Shown here piece by piece: positions 1 to 6,735 of a DNA stretch of 33,685 nucleotides (its first letter is position 1; each line of letters starts with the position of its first letter). The translations under genes and the position numbers were made by a program. The notes beneath the pieces were generated by a model. That model saw only the letters and a program-made list of their open reading frames with translations, was not told the origin of the DNA and searched no databases. Location of the stretch: the NCBI GenBank assembly GCA_938028625.1, contig CALIZB010000088.1, positions 1 to 33,685 of the forward strand. Direction: 5' to 3'. This DNA comes from an uncultured Bacteroidia bacterium. Lineage in GTDB: Bacteria > Bacteroidota > Bacteroidia > JANWVE01.

Positions 1-1
1 T

Positions 2-1093
2 TATATCACTAACAAAATTTTTGTACAGTACGGAATTAATATCAAACAGGATAAAGACAAACACTCTGTCATAAGATGGGGTTCGCGTCATAAACCCGCA
101 CTCGGAGGAATTTCTTTTTTTATTGTTTTTTTACTCATAACCACAATATCTCTTGTATTAAGCTATAAATACAGTTTTTCTTTCAGTAAACAGTGGACAG
201 GTATAACAGTGGCTACAATATTGGGTTTTAGCATAGGATTATATGATGATGCCTATCACCTGCGTCCTTTGCCTAAATTATTGGGTCAGTTGACCTGCGC
301 TGCCATTATGATAAGTACAGGTTCTATAGTACAGGTAACAGGCATAGCTTTCATAGATATATTCATTACAGGTTTTTGGGTAGTAGGCATGATGAATTCT
401 ATCAATATGTTAGACAACATGGACGGCATTACGGGAAGTATCTCCCTAATTGCTATCTTGGCTATATTTATACCTGTATTTGAAACACAAGGGATTAATA
501 TACAGACCTTAACTCTTATGGCTTTAATGGGTGCTTTGCTTGGTTTTCTGTATCTCAACTGGTATCCCTCCAAACTGTATATGGGCGATAGCGGCAGTCA
601 GTTTCTAGGTGCATTTTTATCAGGTATAGCGATTATGTACCTATGGCAACAAAATCATTTTCAAGGTTCTCACGGATATATGGCAAACCTTATCTTGCCT
701 GCCATTGTGTTTATTATTCCTATCATTGACACAACCATAGTAACCTTCAAAAGAATAGGTAGGGGTAATTCTCCGTTTGTGGGTGGCAAAGACCATATCA
801 CGCATCATTTTGTTTTTTATGCTCTTACAGACAGAAGCACCGTTATTTTGTTATCCAGTATTGCGGTTGTTTCTGCGGTGCTGTACAATGTATTGTTTTT
901 TAACATCATTTACTGGAAATGGTATTTGTCAGTGTCTTTATTATGCTACATAACTATTCTGCTCGGAGTTATTTTTTACTTTTATCAGCAGGGAGAACGC
1001 AAAAAAAGAATTATTGAGCATAACCAGAGTATCAACAAAAGTTCAAGTCTTTTGAATAAGAAAAAAACGGTTAATACAATGAAAAAACAATAA
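2..1093 (+). CDS. WecA/MraY-family undecaprenyl-phosphate sugar-1-phosphate transferase (5' truncated)
   Basis: The reading frame is already open at the left edge, so the N-terminus lies outside the window; a GTG at 209 is internal. The first visible residues include RWGSRHKPALGGISFF, the cytoplasmic loop typical of the family. Further family motifs follow: GLYDDAYHLRPLPK (metal-binding Asp pair), NMLDNMDGITGS (about 404-439), YMGDSGSQFLG and HITHH. Hydrophobic segments alternate throughout, as expected of a polytopic inner-membrane enzyme. Known members transfer a HexNAc-1-phosphate from a UDP-sugar to undecaprenyl phosphate, starting O-antigen, enterobacterial common antigen or wall polymer synthesis. 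The long cytoplasmic loop with HITHH fits the WecA branch better than peptidoglycan MraY, but the exact sugar cannot be read. The charged C-terminal tail ends 31 bp before the next gene. Confidence 0.88.
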   Translation, partial: YITNKIFVQYGINIKQDKDKHSVIRWGSRHKPALGGISFFIVFLLITTISLVLSYKYSFSFSKQWTGITVATILGFSIGLYDDAYHLRPLPKLLGQLTCAAIMISTGSIVQVTGIAFIDIFITGFWVVGMMNSINMLDNMDGITGSISLIAILAIFIPVFETQGINIQTLTLMALMGALLGFLYLNWYPSKLYMGDSGSQFLGAFLSGIAIMYLWQQNHFQGSHGYMANLILPAIVFIIPIIDTTIVTFKRIGRGNSPFVGGKDHITHHFVFYALTDRSTVILLSSIAVVSAVLYNVLFFNIIYWKWYLSVSLLCYITILLGVIFYFYQQGERKKRIIEHNQSINKSSSLLNKKKTVNTMKKQ

Positions 1094-1109
1094 GGACAAA
1101 AGTTTTATT

Positions 1110-1117
1110 TACTTTTG
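1110..1117 (+). promoter_or_regulatory. -7 box (TACTTTTG) for the AI-2E-family gene
   Basis: Perfect match to the Bacteroidota -7 consensus TAnnTTTG. It ends 7 nt before the ATG at 1125, so transcription would begin at or very near the start codon. No Shine-Dalgarno sequence is visible in between. Confidence 0.6.
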
Positions 1118-1124
1118 TAAAATC

Positions 1125-2240
1125 ATGGAAGCCATAAAAAATGCCCTGCGATATTTTTACATCACTCTCATTGCTCTTATAGCAATTTCGGTTATTGCCT
1201 ACTTTCATGTTATTTTTCAGTATCTGCTGGTGGCTTTTTTGCTTACCTATATTCTGCACCCGTTAGTAGATTATATCAGCGAAATTCATATTTATAGCAA
1301 AAAAATAGGACGTTCTGTGGCTATCTTTATCTCATTTAGCCTGATACTGTGTTTTCTCGCATCACTGTTTTTATTACTTATCCCAATTGTAACGCACCAG
1401 TTAGAGAATTTTAGTAAAGTAAACAGCAAGGAATTGGTCAAGTTAGTACAAGAACCTTTGGTAGAGATAGAAAACTTTGCTATACGCAATAAAATAACTC
1501 GTCAGAAAGGTTTTTTGATAGAGTTTGTAGAAAAAAAAGTAAACCAGTTTGTTACTTCTGACCAAATCCAAAAAGTTGCTACTCAATTAGCCACTACTAC
1601 ATTAGACGTGTTATTGTATCTTTTTATTGTACCTATTATTTCCTTTTTTATGCTTCATGATAGCCGAAAAATCAAAAGAGGTCTGTTAGATTTTATACCT
1701 AACCGTTATTTTGAAATTTTTATCAATGCGATTAACAAATCAGAACTTTTGCTTAGACGGTATTTGTATGGGCTATTTTTGCAGTCGCTTTCTGTAACTT
1801 TTATGAGCCTTATTGTATGCACAATTTTTGGACTAAAAGATGCGCTTATTATTGCTATTTTCTTCGGAGTAGTAAATGTAATACCTTACTTGGGAATGAT
1901 AATGACAGGGATTTTTGCATTATTGCTTAATGTAGGCACTCAAATTAATGAAATTGTAGTTAATCATGATACCCATCTCTTGAATATTATTTTACTCAAA
2001 GTGGTGCTTTCTGTGGGCATTGTTCATTTTATAGACGCTAATATTACTCAACCTTTGATATTTTCTAAATCCGTCAATGCGCATCCGTTAGAGATATTTA
2101 TTGTGATACTCGCAGGGGCTTTTGTAGCAGGCATTATGGGTATGGCAGTATGCGTGCCTTCTTATATGATAGGTAAAATCCTAGTCAAAGAATTCTTTTG
2201 GGCGTATAAAAATTATGCGGTATTCAGAACAGGAAAGTAA
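1125..2240 (+). CDS. AI-2E family transporter / UPF0118 membrane protein
   Basis: This 371-residue polytopic membrane protein has the layout of the AI-2E transporter (PerM/YdiK, UPF0118) family. An N-terminal pair of hydrophobic segments contains YLLVAFLLTYILHPLVDYI. A soluble, charged stretch of about residues 100-165 follows, and then a C-terminal block of several membrane segments with VVNVIPYLGMIMTG and, near the end, FVAGIMGMAVCVPSYM. Length is normal for the family. The named substrate (autoinducer-2) is established for only a few members; others are linked to ion transport, so no substrate is assigned. It starts 31 bp after the WecA-like gene but has its own consensus -7 box. The flavin reductase follows on the same strand. 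Confidence 0.85.
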   Translation: MEAIKNALRYFYITLIALIAISVIAYFHVIFQYLLVAFLLTYILHPLVDYISEIHIYSKKIGRSVAIFISFSLILCFLASLFLLLIPIVTHQLENFSKVNSKELVKLVQEPLVEIENFAIRNKITRQKGFLIEFVEKKVNQFVTSDQIQKVATQLATTTLDVLLYLFIVPIISFFMLHDSRKIKRGLLDFIPNRYFEIFINAINKSELLLRRYLYGLFLQSLSVTFMSLIVCTIFGLKDALIIAIFFGVVNVIPYLGMIMTGIFALLLNVGTQINEIVVNHDTHLLNIILLKVVLSVGIVHFIDANITQPLIFSKSVNAHPLEIFIVILAGAFVAGIMGMAVCVPSYMIGKILVKEFFWAYKNYAVFRTGK

Positions 2241-2270
2241 GTTTTTTGTTTATAGAATATAAATTTTCTT

Positions 2271-2278
2271 TATCTTTG
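2271..2278 (+). promoter_or_regulatory. -7 box (TATCTTTG) for the flavin reductase gene
   Basis: Consensus TAnnTTTG ending only 3 nt before the ATG at 2282. A TTTG at 2245-2248 is a possible -33 partner, about 22 nt upstream. The box lies inside the longer open frame starting at 2246, which argues for the ATG at 2282 as the true start. Confidence 0.6.
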
Positions 2279-2281
2279 AGT

Positions 2282-2764
2282 ATGAATAATGAAACCCCAA
2301 ATTTTGCCGCACCTTTGGGTAAAATCGTAAGCGGCTGTTATATCATAACCTTGAAAAATGAAAATCAGGAAAATGCTTTTTTAGCATCTTTTGTCATTCA
2401 AGTAGGTTTTAATCCACCTACAATAATGCTTGCTGTAGGCAAAGATAGGTATGCTTATTCTCTTATTAAGACTCTTAAACCATTTACTATTAACATTATA
2501 GGAAAAGAGCAGATGTTTTTTTTCAAACACTTTGGTAAAGGTTTTAATACTGATGAATACCCGTATCAAGGCATTAACCTGATAAAAGACAAAACTAATG
2601 CCCCTATTCTCGCAGACTGTATCGGATATCTTGAAGTACAGTACAAAGGAGAATATGAAACCGGCGACCATATCGTAGTATTTGCCGAAGTACTACAAGG
2701 AGATATGTTACAAAAAGACGGTTCTCCCTATGTACATATCCGTAAAAACGGATTGTATTACTAA
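2282..2764 (+). CDS. Flavin reductase-like FMN-binding split-barrel protein
   Basis: The protein has 160 residues from the ATG at 2282; the frame is open from 2246 but that stretch contains the promoter. It begins with NFAAPLGKIVSGCYIIT, which resembles the family's opening strand. The central part has SFVIQVGFNPPTIMLAVGKDRY, matching the flavin-reductase pattern in which substitutions before the 'PP' contact FMN. Later there is TGDHIVVFAEVL, the usual GDHxIxxGEV-like strand. The short C-terminus ends HIRKNGLYY, a common ending for this group. Members bind FMN and reduce it, or reduce other substrates, with NAD(P)H. Partner enzyme and substrate are not evident from the neighbourhood. The stop codon overlaps by 2 nt with the stop of the convergent DUF502 gene. 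Confidence 0.82.
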   Translation: MNNETPNFAAPLGKIVSGCYIITLKNENQENAFLASFVIQVGFNPPTIMLAVGKDRYAYSLIKTLKPFTINIIGKEQMFFFKHFGKGFNTDEYPYQGINLIKDKTNAPILADCIGYLEVQYKGEYETGDHIVVFAEVLQGDMLQKDGSPYVHIRKNGLYY

Positions 2765-3339
2765 CGTTGTTCTTTTTTTAATTCCTCTTCCTTTTTGAGT
2801 GTAACCCCGCCAGATACTAAAAATACCATTATCTCAGAGGATTTTGCAGGAATAGGAATTATATTTTTAGTAGGTACAATCACTACCCAACCTGAAAATG
2901 CGTAAGAATGCGGCAGGTATACGGCTACTTTATCTGTTATACCGAGCATAGAAAGGTCTTTATTAGTAACAAAACCAATACGTTCTATGTTCTCTTGTTC
3001 ATTAACCTTAACTAACACAGGTTGGTTAAATTTTCTTTTATCTCCTACAAAAGCTGACATAAGGTCTTTGGTAGAGCTGTAAATTGTACCGAATAAAGGC
3101 ACTTTACTGATTATCCTTTCTAAATAGGCAATGATAGGTTTAGTTAGTAAATTAGAAGTTAGAAAGCCTGTAATTAGAATAAAAAGGGTTATTCCTGCTA
3201 TAATCCACAGAATATGAGGGGTAGAAGAGAATAAAGAAGCAATTTTTTGTTCTATCCAATAAATCAGATAAATAACTATTCCAAGAGGAATAACAAAGAA
3301 TAAACCCTGTAGAAAATATGAAATCAGACGTTTTAACAT
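2761..3339 (-). CDS. DUF502 family inner-membrane protein
   Basis: This 192-residue protein has two N-terminal hydrophobic segments (about residues 8-27 and 43-63). A soluble domain follows with family signatures: YLERIISKVPLFGTIYSSTKDLM, then IGFVTNKD, and VYLPHSYAFSGWVVIVP, where DUF502 proteins typically have a 'P-T-P-N-P-T-S-G' type loop. It ends VSGGVTL plus a Lys/Glu-rich tail. Function is unknown for the family; a membrane-anchored role is all that can be said. It starts 22 bp after the stop of the DUF3127 gene and has no clear promoter of its own, so the two are probably co-transcribed. The end is convergent with the flavin reductase, the two stop codons sharing the sequence CTAA. Confidence 0.85.
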   Translation of the reverse strand: MLKRLISYFLQGLFFVIPLGIVIYLIYWIEQKIASLFSSTPHILWIIAGITLFILITGFLTSNLLTKPIIAYLERIISKVPLFGTIYSSTKDLMSAFVGDKRKFNQPVLVKVNEQENIERIGFVTNKDLSMLGITDKVAVYLPHSYAFSGWVVIVPTKNIIPIPAKSSEIMVFLVSGGVTLKKEEELKKEQR

Positions 3340-3361
3340 AGCACACTGTTAGATACTTCTC

Positions 3362-3724
3362 TTAAAAAGGCAAATCATCATCTTCACTGGAAGATGGCAG
3401 GCTATCTGGAACAATTTCTTTTTCTGTATTTTGATGTTGTGTATTTGTGGTACTCTCACCTGTTTTTTCTAATTTCCATGCATTGAGATTAACATAATAC
3501 TTACCTTGCCACTCACTACCCCGTATATTAAAATGCACCTTTAAAGTATCTCCTTCATTAAATTTATCTAATTCTGCACATTTTTCTTGCACTAATTCAA
3601 ACTTTATTTTCTGCGGATATTGTGGATTTTCTGCATATTCTAGAACAAATTCTCTTTTACGAAAGCCTTTTGTGCCCACAGTTTGTTCTTCATACTTGAT
3701 GAGTAATTTACCTTCTATTTCCAT
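3362..3724 (-). CDS. DUF3127 protein, SSB-like OB-fold with acidic C-terminal tip
   Basis: The 120-residue protein opens with MEIEGKLLIKYEEQTVGTKGFRKREFVLE, followed by the YPQKIKFELVQEKC and FNIRGSEWQGKYYVNLNAWK strands of DUF3127, a Bacteroidota family. After a low-complexity linker (about residues 85-105) it ends SSSEDDDLPF. That tail closely resembles the acidic tip of single-stranded-DNA-binding protein (DDDIPF), which recruits replication and repair partners. The strand pattern with an EWQGKYY segment also resembles an OB fold. An SSB-like nucleic-acid role is therefore an inference from the tail and fold pattern, not a demonstrated function. The gene has a consensus -7 box 19 nt upstream and appears to lead an operon with the DUF502 gene. 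Confidence 0.85.
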   Translation of the reverse strand: MEIEGKLLIKYEEQTVGTKGFRKREFVLEYAENPQYPQKIKFELVQEKCAELDKFNEGDTLKVHFNIRGSEWQGKYYVNLNAWKLEKTGESTTNTQHQNTEKEIVPDSLPSSSEDDDLPF

Positions 3725-3743
3725 AAGATTATTTAGTTGCGTG

Positions 3744-3751
3744 CAAAAATA
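3744..3751 (-). promoter_or_regulatory. -7 box (TATTTTTG) for the DUF3127-DUF502 operon
   Basis: Perfect TAnnTTTG on the minus strand, 19 nt upstream of the ATG at 3724. It lies immediately downstream of the hairpin that ends the preceding gene. Confidence 0.55.
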
Positions 3752-3767
3752 ACAGTAATTTACAAGG

Positions 3768-3809
3768 TAAAAAAATAAAACTTCCTCGCGGTATGCAAAG
3801 AAGTTTTAT
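3768..3809 (-). terminator. Rho-independent terminator after the beta-barrel gene
   Basis: On the minus strand a 10-bp perfect stem ATAAAACTTC/GAAGTTTTAT (3800-3809 with 3775-3784) encloses a 15-nt loop and is followed by a run of T (3774 down to about 3768). It lies 20 bp past the stop of the outer-membrane barrel gene. The stem is AT-rich, so strength is uncertain. Confidence 0.6.
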
Positions 3810-3828
3810 GTAAGAGGTTTTATGCGGT

Positions 3829-4683
3829 TTAGTTTTGTGTAATAATGTAAGCGATACCTACTTGTGAGCTAATCGTCAAATGATGATATTTTCTAGTATC
3901 TGGTGTGGCTGATGAACCTGCTTGCATAGCATTTTGTGTGGCATTATCTCTGTTATCTCTGTACCATACAAAAGGACCTGTTTTATCTTGGCTTTTGTAA
4001 GCATCTGTAATAGAATAGTTGATGCGCAGGATACTTAAATTGAGATAAAGGTTTTCTGCAAGTTTTACATCTACCCCTACCCCTATACCAATTGCAAAAT
4101 CAAAAGAATTAGTATATTTTTTTATTTTTGTATTTACACTATCTGGGTTTTTTTGCCATGAACCACCGCCTGCTTTATATCTTGTAGTTGTACCTACAAG
4201 AAAAGAAGGTGTAAGTACCAAATCAAAGTGGGAAATTACATTGGAAAGCGGATTAGAGTTTACACGAAGCATCAAAGGTGTAGAGATATACTTACTGATG
4301 ATATCACTTTTAATTACTTTTTCGTCATTTAGACCTATTTGTTGTGTGCTATATGCTAAACTATTGGGAAAATTTCCAGGAATCGTGACATTAGAAGAAG
4401 TTAAACCCACTTCTTTGTCTTCATTCCGAACGCCCATTTGATTATAGGTTACATTAGCACGAATACCAATATGGTCTTTAATGTTATAGCCCAAATCTAA
4501 CCCAAAGTTAGTACGGTAGATAGGAATAGGAGCATAATTATTATCCGCGTCTAACCAGTTCTGATTATACACCCAGCATCCTTGAGGCTGTGCAAATGCG
4601 CCTACACGTATACCTACCTGTGCATACATATCAGTGAAGGCAAGAATAAAGCAAGCAAGTAAAACTAACAAGTATTTTTTCAT
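3829..4683 (-). CDS. Outer-membrane beta-barrel protein (PorT/OMP_b-brl-like)
   Basis: The 284-residue protein has a clear signal peptide (MKKYLLVLLACFILAF, probable cleavage after MYA before QVGIRVG). Alternating amphipathic strands follow, typical of small Bacteroidota barrels: FGLDLGYNIKDHIGIRANVTY, SHFDLVLTPSFLVGT, FDFAIGIGVGVDVKLAENLYLNLSI and a final HHLTISSQVGIAYIIT. This pattern fits the PF13568-type barrel family, in which an extracellular or transport function is rarely known. I cannot tell whether it belongs to the secretion machinery (PorT-like) or is one of the many paralogues. It has a -7 box 21 nt upstream and a terminator downstream, so it is probably monocistronic, divergent from the histidine kinase gene. 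Confidence 0.75.
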   Translation of the reverse strand: MKKYLLVLLACFILAFTDMYAQVGIRVGAFAQPQGCWVYNQNWLDADNNYAPIPIYRTNFGLDLGYNIKDHIGIRANVTYNQMGVRNEDKEVGLTSSNVTIPGNFPNSLAYSTQQIGLNDEKVIKSDIISKYISTPLMLRVNSNPLSNVISHFDLVLTPSFLVGTTTRYKAGGGSWQKNPDSVNTKIKKYTNSFDFAIGIGVGVDVKLAENLYLNLSILRINYSITDAYKSQDKTGPFVWYRDNRDNATQNAMQAGSSATPDTRKYHHLTISSQVGIAYIITQN

Positions 4684-4704
4684 AGTTTATGATTGTATGT
4701 ACTG

Positions 4705-4712
4705 CAAAAATA
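4705..4712 (-). promoter_or_regulatory. -7 box (TATTTTTG) for the beta-barrel gene
   Basis: Perfect TAnnTTTG on the minus strand, ending 21 nt upstream of the ATG at 4683. Confidence 0.55.
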
Positions 4713-4778
4713 TAATAGTTCCTTAAAAAGTCAAAAAATATATGCGATTTTTTATTTTTCGTTCCCTATACAAAATAT

Positions 4779-6695
4779 ATGAAAAACATGTATATTAGCG
4801 TTTCAGTGAAGCGGTGTATTATACTTATACTATTGGCTGTTTTTGAAGTCACAATAGCCCAAGAAAATTTAGATTATCACAAGGAAATACAAATACAGGA
4901 CAGTCTTGTTAAACAATTTATGGAGGTGTCTCCTAAACAAGCATTGTTATATGCTCACATAGGGTATAAAAAAAGTAAAGCGAAATTAGATAGTACGAAT
5001 ATAGCGTATTTTTACATGATGATTGGCGTTTTACATAAAAGATTATCTAGTTATGACAGTGCTTTATATTATTATCAAAAGGCTTTGGAAATTCAACAAA
5101 AAATACATCATACCGCAGGTGTTGCAGGTTCATATAATAATATCGCTTTTGTGTACAAATTATTAGGTAAATATGAACTCTCCATAGAGTATTATCTCAA
5201 AGCGCTTGCTGAAAATGAAAAAGCAAACAATATAAAAAGTCAGATTACTATACTTAATAATATAGGAAATGTTTTTGCTGACCAAAATCAATTTAATGAA
5301 GCTCTACGATACTATGGAATGTCTGCTCAATTAGCAAAAAAACATAATCTTGAACAAAATTACGCGCAAGCATGTAATAATGAAGGCGAAATTTACTTTA
5401 AGCAGAATAAATTAGAACTAGCAGAGCAAAAGTTTAAAGAAGCCTATACTATCAAAAAAAAGCATAATGCTTCTCCGCGTATGATGGCTTCCGCTTATGG
5501 AAATATCAGCAAAGTATTTTATGCTAAACAACAATATGACTCTTCTTTAACCTACGCAAAAAAATGTTTAGAGGCTTATGATTTAGCTAAAGACGCAAAT
5601 GGTATAAACTCGGCTAAAATGCACATAACTCTTTGTCTATCTCAACTTAATACAAAAAAACAAGATATACAACAAAGATACTGGGAACTCATAAAAAATG
5701 CTCACCAAAATCAAGATAAAAACAATCTTATTACAGCCTACAAAGATTTATCTAATTTTTATGCAAAAGAAAAAAATATGGATTCTGCTTATTTTTATCT
5801 TCTAAGTTATCTCATTTACAAAGACTCTCTACACAATATTCGTGTTACTGAAAAAATTAACGAACTATTAACAAAATACGAAACGGCACAAAAACAACAT
5901 AAAATAGACTCCCTTACCTATCAGAACCATGTAAAGGAAACTCAAAAAAAACAAACTCAGCTCAAAGCAAATATTGCCGTGATAGGTTTTGTTTCATTTA
6001 TGGCACTTACGCTGTTATTTATGTATTTATATCATGTAAAACGAAAACATAATCAAGAAATAACGGATAAAAATGCTATTATTGAACAGTCTTTACATCA
6101 TAGGGAACTTTTGATTAAAGAAATACATCATAGAGTAAAAAATAACCTTCAAATTATTTCTAGCCTGCTCAATTTACAGATACATTTAGCCAAAGATAAC
6201 GTAGAAGAACTTGTCAGAAACAGTCAAGACCGCATTTATGCCATGTCTATTATTCATGAAAAATTATATCAATCCGAAAACTTAGAAGCTATTGACTTTA
6301 AAGAATACATAGAGAAACTCATGGTCTACTTTCAGCAAAGTTATGAATTAAATAAAAGACAAATTGAGATACAAACTAATATCAATCCTATTTTTTTAGA
6401 TATTGATACCCTTATTCCCTGTAGTTTAATTATCAACGAGTTGATTACAAATAGCATTAAATATGCTTTTGAATCACAACAGAAAGGAATTATTCAAATA
6501 TGGACAGAGATTAAAGATAAACAATGTTTTTTACATATCAAGGATAATGGAAAAGGATTACCTGAAAACTTTAACCCTAATCAAACACAATCGTTAGGGA
6601 ACAAATTAGTAAAAGGTTTTGCACAGCAGCTAAAAGCAAAATTAGAGTATTACTCGGAACAAGGTACTAAAGTGAGTTTAATTTTTAAGATATAA
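4779..6695 (+). CDS. Sensor histidine kinase with periplasmic TPR repeats (HisKA_2 type)
   Basis: The 638-residue protein has a signal peptide (about 1-27, ending TIAQ). Tandem TPR-like helical repeats run from about 75 to 345 (for example YDSALYYYQKALEIQ and YELSIEYYLKALAENEKA). A short coiled linker leads to one transmembrane segment at about 397-419. The cytoplasmic kinase contains the HisKA_2 H-box KEIHHRVKNNLQ (phospho-acceptor His at about 450/451). The ATPase N-box is INELITNS (about 552-559) and the G-box is DNGKGLP (589-595). The enzyme should autophosphorylate in response to a signal read by the periplasmic TPRs and pass phosphate to a response regulator. No regulator is adjacent; the nearest is the LytTR protein at 26440, about 20 kb away, and pairing is not implied. 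The end is convergent with the PorU-type gene. An in-frame ATG at 4788 is an alternative start. Confidence 0.88.
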   Translation: MKNMYISVSVKRCIILILLAVFEVTIAQENLDYHKEIQIQDSLVKQFMEVSPKQALLYAHIGYKKSKAKLDSTNIAYFYMMIGVLHKRLSSYDSALYYYQKALEIQQKIHHTAGVAGSYNNIAFVYKLLGKYELSIEYYLKALAENEKANNIKSQITILNNIGNVFADQNQFNEALRYYGMSAQLAKKHNLEQNYAQACNNEGEIYFKQNKLELAEQKFKEAYTIKKKHNASPRMMASAYGNISKVFYAKQQYDSSLTYAKKCLEAYDLAKDANGINSAKMHITLCLSQLNTKKQDIQQRYWELIKNAHQNQDKNNLITAYKDLSNFYAKEKNMDSAYFYLLSYLIYKDSLHNIRVTEKINELLTKYETAQKQHKIDSLTYQNHVKETQKKQTQLKANIAVIGFVSFMALTLLFMYLYHVKRKHNQEITDKNAIIEQSLHHRELLIKEIHHRVKNNLQIISSLLNLQIHLAKDNVEELVRNSQDRIYAMSIIHEKLYQSENLEAIDFKEYIEKLMVYFQQSYELNKRQIEIQTNINPIFLDIDTLIPCSLIINELITNSIKYAFESQQKGIIQIWTEIKDKQCFLHIKDNGKGLPENFNPNQTQSLGNKLVKGFAQQLKAKLEYYSEQGTKVSLIFKI

Positions 6696-6735
6696 GTACG
6701 TGTTAAACTCCGATTTAATTTGTGAATCTTTAATT

